Shown here one piece after another: positions 16,209 through 25,132 of a stretch of DNA of 64,000 nt. Below the pieces are notes generated by a model, which was given only the letters and a program-made list of their open reading frames with translations, made no database searches and was not told the origin of the DNA. The translations under genes were made by a program, and so were the position numbers. The stretch lies in assembly GCF_035653575.1 (NCBI RefSeq), contig NZ_DASRBQ010000118.1, forward strand, positions 58,655 to 122,654. Reading direction: 5' to 3'. The stretch's first letter is position 1. Every line of letters starts with the position of its first letter. The DNA is from Actinocrinis sp035653575 (lineage in GTDB: Bacteria > Actinomycetota > Actinomycetes > Streptomycetales > Catenulisporaceae).

Positions 16209-17192
16209 ATGAAAATCCTGGTTACCGGCGGAGCCGGTTTCATCGGCTCGGAGTACGTGCGCGGGCTGCTCGGCGGGGAACTCGACGGCAGTACCGACCA
16301 CTCGGTGACCGTGTACGACAAGCTGACCTATTCCGGCAACCTGGCGAACCTCGCGCCGGTGGCCCACCACCCGGGTTACCGCTTCGTGCAGGGCGACATC
16401 AACGACGCCGCGTTGCTGGACCAGGTGCTGCCCGGTCACGACGCGATCGTGCACTTCGCCGCCGAGTCGCACGTGGACCGCTCCATCACCGGAGCCACCG
16501 CGTTCGTCGTCACCAACGTGCAGGGCACCCAGACGCTGCTGGACGCCGCGCGCCGCCACCACATCGCGCGCTTCGCGCACGTCTCGACCGACGAGGTGTA
16601 CGGCTCGATCGACGAGGGCTCCTGGACCGAGACCTGGCCGCTGGCGCCGAACTCGCCGTACTCCGCCTCCAAGGCCGGCTCCGACCTGCTCGTGCTCGCC
16701 GCGCACCGCACGCACGGGCTGGACGCCGTGGTGACCCGCTGCTCCAACAACTACGGGCACTACCACTTCCCGGAGAAGATGATCCCGCTGTTCGTCACCA
16801 ACCTGCTGGACGGCAAGCGGGTCCCGCTCTACGGCGACGGCGGCAACGTGCGCGACTGGCTGCACGTCTCCGACCACGTGCGCGGCATCCACCTGGCACT
16901 GACCAAGGGCCGCGCCGGTGAGGTGTACAACATCGGCGGCGGCACCGAGCTGACCAACAAGGAACTGACGGCGCGCCTGCTCGAGGCCTGCGGCGCGGAC
17001 TGGGGCAGCGTGGACAACGTGGCCGACCGCAAGGGCCACGACCGGCGCTATTCGCTGGACATCACGAAGATCAGCACGGAGCTCGGGTACACCCCCCAGG
17101 TCAGCTTCGACGAAGGCCTGGCCCGCACCGTGCAGTGGTACCGCGAGAACCGCGCCTGGTGGGAACCACTCAAGGCGAAGGCGGCGCTGTAG
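16209..17192 (+). CDS. rfbB: dTDP-glucose 4,6-dehydratase (RmlB)
   Basis: A 327-residue extended short-chain dehydrogenase that converts dTDP-glucose to dTDP-4-keto-6-deoxyglucose, step 2 of dTDP-rhamnose synthesis. The NAD-binding motif is TGGAGFIGSEYV at the N-terminus, followed by HFAAESHVDRSI. The catalytic region shows STDEVYGS and the Tyr-x3-Lys pair in YSASKAG. ATG 16209 gives the canonical MKILVTGG start; an ATG three codons upstream (16200) is also in frame. The stop overlaps the rmlD GTG start (TAGTG). Confidence 0.96.
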   Translation: MKILVTGGAGFIGSEYVRGLLGGELDGSTDHSVTVYDKLTYSGNLANLAPVAHHPGYRFVQGDINDAALLDQVLPGHDAIVHFAAESHVDRSITGATAFVVTNVQGTQTLLDAARRHHIARFAHVSTDEVYGSIDEGSWTETWPLAPNSPYSASKAGSDLLVLAAHRTHGLDAVVTRCSNNYGHYHFPEKMIPLFVTNLLDGKRVPLYGDGGNVRDWLHVSDHVRGIHLALTKGRAGEVYNIGGGTELTNKELTARLLEACGADWGSVDNVADRKGHDRRYSLDITKISTELGYTPQVSFDEGLARTVQWYRENRAWWEPLKAKAAL

Positions 17193-18151
17193 TGGCGCGC
17201 TGGCTCGTCACCGGTGCGGCCGGGATGCTCGGCCGGGAAGTCGCCCAACTGCTGATCGGACCGGCGCACCCGCTGGGCGAGCCGGAGCGCGGGGAGACGC
17301 CGCGGGTCGACGCCGGGCTCGAGAGCGCGGGGCTCAAGGACGACGGCTTCGGCGAGGCGGTGCACGAGGTCGTCGCGCTGGGCCGGGCCGAGCTGGACAT
17401 CACCGACCCGGACGCGATCAAGCGCGCGGTCGACGGCGTGGACGTCGTCGTCAACGCGGCGGCGTGGACCGACGTGGACGGCGCCGAGGCCCGCGAGGCC
17501 GACGCGACCGCGGTGAACGGGACCGCGGTGCAGAACCTGGCCTCCGCGTGCGCCGATTCCGGCTCGATCCTGCTGCACGTGTCCACCGACTACGTGTTCC
17601 CCGGCGACGCGACCGCGCCGATCCCGGAGGACGCGCCGAGCAGCCCGGTCAACGCCTACGGCCGCAGCAAGCTGGTCGGCGAGCAGGCGGTCCTGCAGAC
17701 GCTGCCGGGCACCGGTTTCGTGGTGCGTACCGCGTGGCTCTACGGCGAGTACGGCAAGAACTTCGTCGCCACCATCCTGAACGCGGCCAAGCAGCGCGAG
17801 TTCCTGGACGTGGTGGACGACCAGCGCGGCCAGCCGACCTGGGCGCGCGCCCTGGCCACGCAGCTGATCGCGCTCGGCGGGGCGGCGCTGGCCGGGCAGG
17901 CCCCGGCGGGCGCGTACCACGGCACCTGTTCCGGCGAGACCACCTGGTTCGGCCTGGCCCGCGCGGCCTTCGAGCTGTCCGGCCTCGACCCGGAGCGGGT
18001 GCGCCCGACCACCAGCGACAAGTTCCCCCGCCCCGCCCCGCGTCCGGCCTACAGCGTGCTCGGCCACGAGAAGTGGGCCGCCGCCGGGCTGCCGCCGATG
18101 CCGGACTGGCACCTGACGCTCGCCGAGTTCCTGCTCGGCACGAGCTTCTGA
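17192..18151 (+). CDS. rfbD: dTDP-4-dehydrorhamnose reductase (RmlD)
   Basis: A 319-residue NADPH-dependent reductase for the last step to dTDP-L-rhamnose. The nucleotide-binding motif is VTGAAGMLGREV, followed by the AAWTDVDGAE and STDYVFPGD motifs. The catalytic Tyr-x3-Lys lies in YGRSKLVGEQ. It is longer than most RmlD proteins because of an insertion of about 30 residues (roughly 27-60) between the first helix and the VALGRAELDITD strand. The GTG start overlaps the rmlB stop by one base. The epimerase step (RmlC) needed between RmlB and RmlD is not encoded in this window. Confidence 0.94.
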   Translation: MARWLVTGAAGMLGREVAQLLIGPAHPLGEPERGETPRVDAGLESAGLKDDGFGEAVHEVVALGRAELDITDPDAIKRAVDGVDVVVNAAAWTDVDGAEAREADATAVNGTAVQNLASACADSGSILLHVSTDYVFPGDATAPIPEDAPSSPVNAYGRSKLVGEQAVLQTLPGTGFVVRTAWLYGEYGKNFVATILNAAKQREFLDVVDDQRGQPTWARALATQLIALGGAALAGQAPAGAYHGTCSGETTWFGLARAAFELSGLDPERVRPTTSDKFPRPAPRPAYSVLGHEKWAAAGLPPMPDWHLTLAEFLLGTSF

Positions 18152-18197
18152 CCGCGCCGGCGCCCAACCCAAACCACTCGGGAATAAGGACCCTCAG

Positions 18198-19106
18198 ATG
18201 CCGAGCATCGACATCATGATGCCGTACTACGGCGATGTCGCGATGATGCAAGCAGCGGTGCGCAGCATCCTGGCGCAGGACGATCCGGACTGGCATCTGA
18301 CCGTGGTCGACGACGGCGAGGCGGCCGGGGTGCCCGAGTGGTTCGCCGCGCTCGGCGACCCGCGGGTCAGCTATCAGCGCAACCCGGTGAACCTCGGGGT
18401 GACCGGCAACTTCCGCAAGTGCGTGGAGCTGGCCAAGCGGGACCGGATGGTCATGATGGGCAGCGACGACCTGATGCTGCCCGACTACGTGAGCACCGTC
18501 CGGCGGCTTGAGGCGCTGGCTCCGGGGGCCGGGATCGTGCAGCCGGGCGTGGAGGTCATCGACGAAACGGGCCGGGTGATCGGCGGCGGTCTTGTGGATT
18601 CGGCCAAACGGCGGATCTACAAGCCGAAGGGGCCGGGCCCGCACCGCCTGCGCGGCGAGGAGCTCGCGGTGAACCTGCTGCGCGGCAACTGGCTGTACTT
18701 CCCCTCGATCTGCTGGCGCACGGACGCCGTCGCCGCGGTGGGCTTTCGCGAGGACCTCGAGGTGATCCAGGACCTCGACATGATCATCAAGCTGGTGGAG
18801 CGGGGCGAGGAGCTGATCGCCGGCGACCACGTGTGCTTCCAGTACCGGCGGCACCTGTCCAGCGAATCGGCGAAGCAGGCGATCGACGGCAGCCGGTTCG
18901 CCGAGGCCCGTGCCTTCTTCCTGGAGACGGCCGATCACCTGGACTCGATCGGCTGGGCCGAGGCGGCGGCGGTCTCGCGCCGGCACCGCTCGGCCCGGCT
19001 GCACGCGCTCAGCCTGGTGCCCGCGGCACTCAAGCAACGCCGGATGGACTCGGCACGGCAGTTGCTGCGTTACGCGGCCTCCCCGAGCAAGCGCCTGAGC
19101 GCCTAA
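18198..19106 (+). CDS. GT2 glycosyltransferase
   Basis: A 302-residue GT-A-fold enzyme with N-terminal IDIMMPYYGD, TVVDDGEAAGVPEW, the NPVNLGVTGNF segment and a metal-binding GSDDLMLPDY motif in place of DxD. It follows rmlD after 46 nt and has GGAATAAGGA upstream of the ATG, so it probably belongs to the rmlBD operon. It is not a close paralog of the three leftward GT2s. Likely role: adding a sugar during cell-surface polysaccharide synthesis; the donor is unknown. Confidence 0.85.
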   Translation: MPSIDIMMPYYGDVAMMQAAVRSILAQDDPDWHLTVVDDGEAAGVPEWFAALGDPRVSYQRNPVNLGVTGNFRKCVELAKRDRMVMMGSDDLMLPDYVSTVRRLEALAPGAGIVQPGVEVIDETGRVIGGGLVDSAKRRIYKPKGPGPHRLRGEELAVNLLRGNWLYFPSICWRTDAVAAVGFREDLEVIQDLDMIIKLVERGEELIAGDHVCFQYRRHLSSESAKQAIDGSRFAEARAFFLETADHLDSIGWAEAAAVSRRHRSARLHALSLVPAALKQRRMDSARQLLRYAASPSKRLSA

Positions 19107-19141
19107 CCAGGGCGAGGCCGCGTTACCGCCGGGGGCGCGTG

Positions 19142-19906
19142 TTACCGCCTGACGAGCGCCAAGAAGAGCGTGAGGAAGGCCCGGCCGAGATACAGCATCG
19201 CCTTGAACGGCGACTGGCTCGGCGTGCCCATCTGCCGCTCGCGCATCGCCACCGGGATCTGGCTGACCCGATAACCGAGCCGCAGCGCGCGTACCAGCGT
19301 CTCGACGGTGTCACCCAGGTACTCGACCGGGTACCACTCTGCGAACAGGGCGATCAGTTCGCGGTTGCACGCCCGGAATCCCGAGGTGGTGTCGGTCAGC
19401 CTCGTGCGGGCCAGCCGGGAGAGCACCCAGGACAGCATGGTCATCGCCCACCGGCGCGGACCGCGCACCCGGTAGTCGCCCTCGCCGGCGAAACGTGCGC
19501 CGATGACGAGCGAGGATGCCGACAGCGCGTCGATGAGCTTCGGGACGTAGGCCGGATCGTGCTGGCCGTCCGCGTCGACCTGGATCGCCACGTCGTAGCC
19601 GTGGTCGCGGGCGTACCGGTAGCCGAGGCGCATCGCCCCTCCGACGCCGAGGTTGTACGGCAGCCGGACGGCCACCGCGCCCGCCTGCCGCGCCACCGCC
19701 GCGGTGCCGTCCGTGGAGCCGTCGTCCACCACCAGCACGTCCACGAACGGCAGCGCGCCCTGAATTTCCGCGATGACGCTGCCGATCGACTCGGCCTCGT
19801 TCCAGGCCGGGACGATGATCAGCACCCGCTGGGTCTGGCGCGCGCCCGCTCCCACCGCGGCCTCGGCCACGGTGCCGAGTTCCTCGGCGTGCAAGGTATC
19901 GGTCAC
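19142..19906 (-). CDS. GT2 glycosyltransferase, dolichyl-phosphate-mannose-synthase-like
   Basis: A 254-residue enzyme of the DPM1/polyprenyl-phosphate sugar transferase type, which loads a sugar onto a lipid phosphate. Motifs: VLIIVPAWNEAESIG, VVDDGSTDGT, and the metal-binding QVDADGQHDP. The C-terminus carries a hydrophobic stretch (FLTLFLALVRR). GTG 19906 was chosen because it overlaps the DUF2304 stop (GTGA); the longer in-frame ORF to 20032 reads through the DUF2304 gene in another frame. The DPM-like GT plus DUF2304 pair is common in actinobacterial polysaccharide loci. It ends 36 nt from the convergent GT2. Confidence 0.88.
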   Translation of the reverse strand: MTDTLHAEELGTVAEAAVGAGARQTQRVLIIVPAWNEAESIGSVIAEIQGALPFVDVLVVDDGSTDGTAAVARQAGAVAVRLPYNLGVGGAMRLGYRYARDHGYDVAIQVDADGQHDPAYVPKLIDALSASSLVIGARFAGEGDYRVRGPRRWAMTMLSWVLSRLARTRLTDTTSGFRACNRELIALFAEWYPVEYLGDTVETLVRALRLGYRVSQIPVAMRERQMGTPSQSPFKAMLYLGRAFLTLFLALVRR

Positions 19907-20268
19907 GACGCCGAACGCTCCTCGGTCCGCTCGCTCTGTTCGTCCATGCGCAGCCGCAGCAGCGCGATCTCCTCGGCCAGCACCCGCGTCTCGTCCTCGA
20001 GGCGGCTGGCCTCCCAGCTCAGGTGCAGGCACACCAGCAGCAGGAACATCACGCCGAAGAACAGCACCAGGCTCACGCCGTTGGCCACGCCGAACGCGAT
20101 CGCGACGTGGTTGAGCGCGGTCGGGAACAGGCCGAGGCCGAGCACGATGACGCCGACGAAGATCCAGAGCACCGCGTACTTCTCGCGCAGCCGGCGCCGC
20201 CGGACGAGTTCGAAGATGAAGCCGAGGAACAGCAGCGCCGTCGCCCCGGTCAGGATCGTCAGATTCAT
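19903..20268 (-). CDS. DUF2304 membrane protein
   Basis: A 121-residue protein with three membrane segments (ILTGATALLFLGFIFELV, a second around YAVLWIFVGVIVLGLGL, and VSLVLFFGVMFLLLVCL) and a C-terminal coiled-coil-like stretch rich in Glu/Arg/Leu. This is the DUF2304 pattern. The family has no proven activity but is routinely found next to DPM-like GT2 genes, as here, so a scaffold or partner role is inferred. A strong AGAGGAGGAG ribosome site precedes the ATG. Confidence 0.85.
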   Translation of the reverse strand: MNLTILTGATALLFLGFIFELVRRRRLREKYAVLWIFVGVIVLGLGLFPTALNHVAIAFGVANGVSLVLFFGVMFLLLVCLHLSWEASRLEDETRVLAEEIALLRLRMDEQSERTEERSAS

Positions 20269-20498
20269 CGCTCCTCCTCTCTGACGCCGGATTGTGTCAT
20301 GAGGGCGGGCCGGGTTTCGAGCGCGGCCACCCCACAGTAGGGCGACGATGGGCCTCCCGGCGGTTGCGCATGCCCCGCCAGGGGTTCCCGAAGCGCATCG
20401 AGACGGAGTCTGGATGAATCAGACGGGAGAACACGCCTAAACTGTCGCAGCCGACCAAAGGGGGTGGGCGTCTGCTTCCGACACGAGGTGCCACCGAC

Positions 20499-22556
20499 AT
20501 GGGATCACAAGTGCTGGTCCGCTGGGCCCGCTCGCTGCCAGGCCAACTGCCCAAGCAGCGCACGGCCCCGGATGAGGCACCCAGCGCCGCCAAGCGCTTC
20601 TCCGCCCGCGACCCCCGCCTGGTCGGCGGGCTGCTCGCCGCTGCCTGGGTGCTGCCGGTGATCACGCACCTGCTGCACATCGACGCGGTGTTGATCGTCG
20701 TCATCGTGTACCTCACCGGCGGCCTCGTCCGCATGGGCGGCACCGTCCTCGACCGGCTGATGGTCACCCTGGGCCTGCTGGCGGGCACCGCCATGGCGGC
20801 CGGCATCCCGTTCTCGTTCTGGCCCTTCGGACTCAACCCGATCGCGGTCGGCGGCACCGCGCTCACCGTGCTGCTGGCGATCGGCGTCACGCTGCGGCGC
20901 CGCCCGCGCTGGCCGCGCCGGGTGCTGGGCAGCGACCTGCCGCTGCTGGCCGCGTTCGGCATCGCCTCGGCCGTGGCGTACGGGCCGCTGTGGTTCCAGA
21001 ACGCCGGGCACCGCCTCGCCTTCGCCGCGCTGACCGGCGACCGGACCCGGCACTTCAGCCTGTTCGACTCGATCCACCGGCTCGGCGGCTACACCTACCT
21101 GATGCAGGGCAAGGCGCGCGGCGTCGTGGACCCGGGCATGCTCGCCGTTTATCCGCCGGGCCAGCACTTCACCTACGCGCTGCTGGACATCTTCGTCACC
21201 TCGCACACCGATCCGGGCAGCCCGACCGCCGAACTGATGCGGTACGAGGTGTACACCTGCCTGGGTTACGGCTTCTTCGTGCTGTGCGTGGCCTGGGGCG
21301 CGCGCTGGGTCGCCGGTCCGGCGCTGGCGGGATGGCGGCGCACGTTCATCGTCGCGGCGATCGCCTCGTTCCTGTCCACCGGCGTGATGACCACCTCGAT
21401 CTGGTGCGGCTGGGACCCGCAGATCTTCGGGATGGGGCTGCTGGCGCTGATCACGGCGTGCGCGCTGCGGCCGCCGTCGAGCGGCAGGCTGCACATCGTG
21501 CTGATGGCGGCGCTGACCGTCGCGATCTGCCTGACTTATGAGCTGTTCGCGCCGTTCGCCGCGCTGATCGTCGTGGTGTCTGCGGTGTTGTACCGCAAGC
21601 GCTGGCTGCCGCACTGGAAGCTGGCGGTGGGCGCGGCGATCGTGGCGATCCCGGTCTCGCTCTCCGAGGTGCTCTCCGCGAAGCAGAGCGGTTTGCAGTC
21701 CTCGCAGGCCGCGCTGGCGATCGGCTTCACGGTGCCGATGACGCAGCAGAGCCTTGCGATCATCGGGCTGCTCTCGGTGGTCGGTTTCGCGACGCACGCC
21801 GCCAGGCGCCGGCCTACCGCGCTGGCCGCCTTGGCGAGTACCGCATTCTGCGGGGCGGCGGTGCTCGCGTTCTGGGCTTATCAGACCACGACGATCCACA
21901 CCACCTCGTATTACTTCCAGAAGGCGGTGCAGGCCTGGGTCATCATCGCGCTGGTCGGCATCGGAACCGCCGGGCATCTGCTGCGCCGGCCGAAGCTGCC
22001 CGGCCGCGGCGTGGTGGGCGCGGCGATCGGCTGCGTCGCGATCCTGGCCGGGTTCGTGGCTACGGACAGCTTCTACTACGGCCCGCTCAAGTTCAGCTAC
22101 CTGAAGATGAAGCCGGGACGGCACACCACCTGGGCCCGGGTCTGGGGCAGCGGCGAGCACATCTTCCCGTCGGATCGCAACGCGATGGACACCCTGCTGT
22201 CGCGCGGCCTGCTCGGCGACGGGGTGCCCACGCTGACCGTCTGGCAGGACCACACCCTGGAGAACATCAACCTCTCGCTCGTGATGGCGACGCTCAACCA
22301 CGACGACGGGTCGATCTCACCGCAGATCTATCAGCTGAACGAGGCGCCGAACCTCGGCGCGACCGCGGACGCCGGATGGACCGCGGATCAGGACAAGAGC
22401 GTGACCGCGCTCGAGGGCGTCCTCGCACAGTCCTCGACTCCGCTGCGCGTCATCGTCGGTAACAGCACCCTGGCGGACAAACTCGATCAGTGGAAAGCGC
22501 AGCACCCTGACAGCGGGCTCAAGGACGTCCTGCTGATCCCCAACCTCGGCAACTAG
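20499..22556 (+). CDS. Large polytopic membrane protein (DUF6541-like)
   Basis: A 685-residue integral membrane protein with a ~45-residue basic cytosolic N-terminus, roughly twelve to fourteen membrane helices, and a soluble C-terminal part of ~170 residues. The first large external region contains RTRHFSLFDSIHRLGGYTY and YPPGQHFTYALLD, reminiscent of the DUF6541 membrane proteins found in actinobacterial polysaccharide clusters. A GT-C-like sugar transferase or polymerase role is plausible but not shown. GAGGTG lies 9 nt before the ATG. It ends the surface-polysaccharide locus at a strong terminator. Confidence 0.75.
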   Translation: MGSQVLVRWARSLPGQLPKQRTAPDEAPSAAKRFSARDPRLVGGLLAAAWVLPVITHLLHIDAVLIVVIVYLTGGLVRMGGTVLDRLMVTLGLLAGTAMAAGIPFSFWPFGLNPIAVGGTALTVLLAIGVTLRRRPRWPRRVLGSDLPLLAAFGIASAVAYGPLWFQNAGHRLAFAALTGDRTRHFSLFDSIHRLGGYTYLMQGKARGVVDPGMLAVYPPGQHFTYALLDIFVTSHTDPGSPTAELMRYEVYTCLGYGFFVLCVAWGARWVAGPALAGWRRTFIVAAIASFLSTGVMTTSIWCGWDPQIFGMGLLALITACALRPPSSGRLHIVLMAALTVAICLTYELFAPFAALIVVVSAVLYRKRWLPHWKLAVGAAIVAIPVSLSEVLSAKQSGLQSSQAALAIGFTVPMTQQSLAIIGLLSVVGFATHAARRRPTALAALASTAFCGAAVLAFWAYQTTTIHTTSYYFQKAVQAWVIIALVGIGTAGHLLRRPKLPGRGVVGAAIGCVAILAGFVATDSFYYGPLKFSYLKMKPGRHTTWARVWGSGEHIFPSDRNAMDTLLSRGLLGDGVPTLTVWQDHTLENINLSLVMATLNHDDGSISPQIYQLNEAPNLGATADAGWTADQDKSVTALEGVLAQSSTPLRVIVGNSTLADKLDQWKAQHPDSGLKDVLLIPNLGN

Positions 22557-22578
22557 CAAGCACCCGGCGGACAAAACG

Positions 22579-22611
22579 CAGGCCGCGCCGTTCTTGGAAC
22601 GGCGCGGCCTG
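22579..22611. terminator. Strong bidirectional terminator
   Basis: A perfect 15-bp stem (CAGGCCGCGCCGTTC at 22579-22593; GAACGGCGCGGCCTG at 22597-22611) closes a 3-nt loop. It separates the convergent membrane-protein gene and mca and is followed on the plus strand by T-rich sequence. Confidence 0.85.
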
Positions 22612-22627
22612 TATGCGTCTTCTTCGA

Positions 22628-23503
22628 TTACACGCCGACGGTCTCGTGCACGCCCGCGAACAGGTCGTCCTCGGGGAGCGTCGTGTCCACGAGCGATCGA
22701 GCTAATTCGAAGTCCTCGGTCGGCCACGCCGCGCGCTGCACGTCCATCGGGACGCCGAACCACGGGCCGTCCGGGTCGATCTGAGTGGCGTGCGCGAGCA
22801 GCGCTTTATCGCGGATCTCGAAATAGTCGCCGCACGGCACGCGCGTGGTGATGTGGCGTTCCGGCCGGTCGCCCCACTGGTCGATCCAGCCTTCGTAGGG
22901 GGACTTAAGCCCGCGCTCGATCATCGCGTTGTGCAAGGCCAGCACCCGCGCCTTGGAAAAGGACTGGTTGTAGTAGAGCTTGAGCGGCTGCCAGGGTTCG
23001 CCGGCCTCCGGGTACCGGTCCGGATCCCCCGCGGCATCGAAGGCCTCGACGGATACGCGGTGGCACTGAATGTGGTCCGGGTGCGGGTAGCCGCCGTCCT
23101 CGTCGTACGTGGTCACGACGTGCGGGCGGAATTCCCGCATCAGCTTCACCAACGGTGCCGCCGCGGTCGTGACGTCCTGGAGGGCGAAGCAACCTTCCGG
23201 CAACGGCGGCAGCGGGTCGCCCTCCGGCAGCCCGGAGTCGACGAATCCGAGCCAGGCCTGGTCGACGCCGAGAATGCTGCGCGCTGCCTCCATCTCCGCG
23301 CGACGCACGGCGCGGATATTCGCAGCAATGTTCGGATCATCCTTCAGGCGCGGGTTGAGAACGTCCCCGCGTTCCCCGCCGGTACATGTCACCACCAGCA
23401 CATTTACGCCTTCCGCGACGTAACGTGCCATGGTCGCCGCGCCCTTCGACGACTCATCGTCAGGATGTGCGTGTACTGCCATCAGCCGGAGCCGCTGATC
23501 CAC
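22628..23503 (-). CDS. mca: Mycothiol S-conjugate amidase (Mca)
   Basis: A 291-residue zinc hydrolase that cleaves mycothiol adducts of toxins to release a mercapturic acid and glucosaminyl-inositol for recycling. The zinc-binding AHPDDE motif is in LMAVHAHPDDESSKGAAT near the N-terminus, and the second metal region is GGYPHPDHIQCH. TCTGGERGDVLNPRLKDD is typical of Mca rather than MshB. GTG 23503 was chosen: GAGGAG lies 8 nt upstream and the N-terminus then matches the family. The longer ORF to 23680 runs into the divergent DUF4307 gene. Gene order mca/DUF4307/greA is conserved in actinobacteria. Confidence 0.95.
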   Translation of the reverse strand: MDQRLRLMAVHAHPDDESSKGAATMARYVAEGVNVLVVTCTGGERGDVLNPRLKDDPNIAANIRAVRRAEMEAARSILGVDQAWLGFVDSGLPEGDPLPPLPEGCFALQDVTTAAAPLVKLMREFRPHVVTTYDEDGGYPHPDHIQCHRVSVEAFDAAGDPDRYPEAGEPWQPLKLYYNQSFSKARVLALHNAMIERGLKSPYEGWIDQWGDRPERHITTRVPCGDYFEIRDKALLAHATQIDPDGPWFGVPMDVQRAAWPTEDFELARSLVDTTLPEDDLFAGVHETVGV

Positions 23504-23679
23504 GGGCCGGTCTCCTCGTCTGAACGGTTCCTGTCGTTCGCCGTGGTAATAGTCACGGCAGCCTCTATAGTGGCGGACGAGTGTGTTTGGCGCCGCAACA
23601 TATAGCGTCCGACACCCGTCGGTAACACAGCACCGCCCGGTCGCGCATAATTCCCGATTCCCGGCACCCCGAGGGAACA

Positions 23680-24324
23680 ATGACGGACACCATCAGTTCA
23701 ACGCCCGAGCCGCCCCGGCCACAGCCGGGCTCGGAGCCGTTGCGCCCGCAACAGCGCTTCCGGCTGCCCGACCCGCAGTCCTCCGCCACCGGCAACACCG
23801 GTGACCGGCCCGCGACTCAGCCCGCAAACCCGCAGACCCCGTTCGGCCGCGCCGCGGCCGCCTCCAGCGGGGGCGGCCCGACCCAAGGCGGCCGGCCCGG
23901 CGCACCCGGATCCGCGCGCCTGGACAGCTCCCGAACCGCGATGACGCCGCCGGAAGGCCGCTATGGCGAGAAGGGCGGCATGTCCGGGCCGAGGAAGGTC
24001 GGTCTCGGCATCGTCGGCCTCGCCGTACTCGGCGGCGTGGGCGGCTATATCGCCTGGCAATTGTCGCATCCGGACATCCAAGGCACCGTGACCAGCTTCA
24101 ACGCCACCACCGCCACGTCGGTCATCGTGACCTTCGAGGTGGACAAGCCCGCGGACAAGTCCGCCACCTGCACCCTGGTCGCGGTGGACGGGCACGGCAC
24201 GGTGGTCGGCACGGCCTCGGTCCCGATTCTGTCCGGGCGCGCGAAGAACGTGCAGACCTACACGCTGCAGACCACCACCACGGCGAACACCGTGACGGTG
24301 CAGACCTGCAAACTGACGGGCTGA
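23680..24324 (+). CDS. DUF4307 membrane protein
   Basis: A 214-residue protein: a disordered Pro/Gly-rich cytosolic region (residues 1-105), one membrane helix (KVGLGIVGLAVLGGVGGYIAW), and an extracytoplasmic C-terminal domain rich in beta-strands with two cysteines (SATCTLVAVDGHG and VTVQTCKLTG) that could form a disulphide. This matches DUF4307, usually encoded between mca and greA as here. Function is unknown. The N-terminal extension is longer than usual for the family. GAGGGA lies a few bases before the ATG. Confidence 0.88.
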   Translation: MTDTISSTPEPPRPQPGSEPLRPQQRFRLPDPQSSATGNTGDRPATQPANPQTPFGRAAAASSGGGPTQGGRPGAPGSARLDSSRTAMTPPEGRYGEKGGMSGPRKVGLGIVGLAVLGGVGGYIAWQLSHPDIQGTVTSFNATTATSVIVTFEVDKPADKSATCTLVAVDGHGTVVGTASVPILSGRAKNVQTYTLQTTTTANTVTVQTCKLTG

Positions 24325-24444
24325 GCCGGTCGGCTGAATAACAGTTCGCTGCGTATTGTCGGCGACGCTTGGTAGCCTCGTAGTTTCGCGGGTATCCGAT
24401 CCGACGGCTACCCGACTATCCGTTTGACGCTACGAGGAGCATCC

Positions 24445-24942
24445 GTGACCCAGACCAGCGACAACGCCACCTGGCTCACCCAGGAGGCGTACGACCGGCT
24501 GAAGGCCGAGCTGGAGTACCTCCAGGGTCCGGGCCGTACCGAGATCGCGAAGAAGATCGAGGCTGCCCGCGAGGAGGGCGACCTACGGGAGAACGGCGGT
24601 TACCACGCCGCCAAGGAGGAGCAGGGTAAGCAGGAGGCCCGCATTCTCCAGCTGCGCCAGCTGCTGGAGAATGCTCAGGTCGGTACGGCGCCCTCGGTCT
24701 CCGGCGTGGCCGCGCCCGGCATGGTGGTCAAGGTGGCCTTTGACGGGGACGACGACGACACGCTGGAGTTCCTGCTCGGCTCGCGCGAGGACGCCGGGGC
24801 CGCGATCGAGGTGTACTCGCCGCAGTCGCCGCTCGGTTCGGCCATCAACGGTCGCAAGATCGGCGAGAGCACCGAGTACGAGCTGCCCAACGGCAGGACC
24901 ATGGCGGTCAAGCTGCTGTCCGCCGAACCGTACGCCGCCTAG
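24445..24942 (+). CDS. greA: Transcription elongation factor GreA
   Basis: A 165-residue factor that rescues backtracked RNA polymerase by stimulating transcript cleavage. It has the N-terminal coiled coil with the acidic tip (EEGDLRENGGYHAAKEEQGK) and the C-terminal FKBP-like domain (SPLGSAINGRKIGE). GTG 24445 is preferred: GAGGAGC lies 5 nt upstream, and the ATG 7 codons earlier has no such site. An imperfect inverted repeat (CGGGTATCC and GGCTACCCG, about 24389-24414) lies between promoter and start and might form a leader hairpin. Confidence 0.95.
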   Translation: MTQTSDNATWLTQEAYDRLKAELEYLQGPGRTEIAKKIEAAREEGDLRENGGYHAAKEEQGKQEARILQLRQLLENAQVGTAPSVSGVAAPGMVVKVAFDGDDDDTLEFLLGSREDAGAAIEVYSPQSPLGSAINGRKIGESTEYELPNGRTMAVKLLSAEPYAA

Positions 24943-24961
24943 CGGTAGCCCGAAGCGGCCG

Positions 24962-25000
24962 GCCCCGGCCCGACGCAAGCGCGAGGCGTCGGGCCGGGGC
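24962..25000 (+). terminator. Strong terminator after greA
   Basis: GCCCCGGCCCGACGC (24962-24976) and GCGTCGGGCCGGGGC (24986-25000) form a perfect 15-bp stem with a 9-nt loop, 20 nt after the greA stop. Confidence 0.85.
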
Positions 25001-25007
25001 TGTCATC

Positions 25008-25035
25008 TTGATACGACACTGTTGATACGACACTG
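25008..25035. repeat. Perfect tandem duplication of a 14-mer
   Basis: TTGATACGACACTG occurs at 25008-25021 and immediately again at 25022-25035. It lies in the otherwise featureless 190-nt gap between greA and the convergent response-regulator gene, just after the greA terminator. Confidence 0.75.
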
Positions 25036-25132
25036 TGGTCCAGGGCGCGATCTTGACAAAGTGATCTGGACAGAGCGATCCGCGGACGGTGTCGACAGTC
25101 GTCCCCTCTCGGCGGGAAAACCGGGCAGAGCT

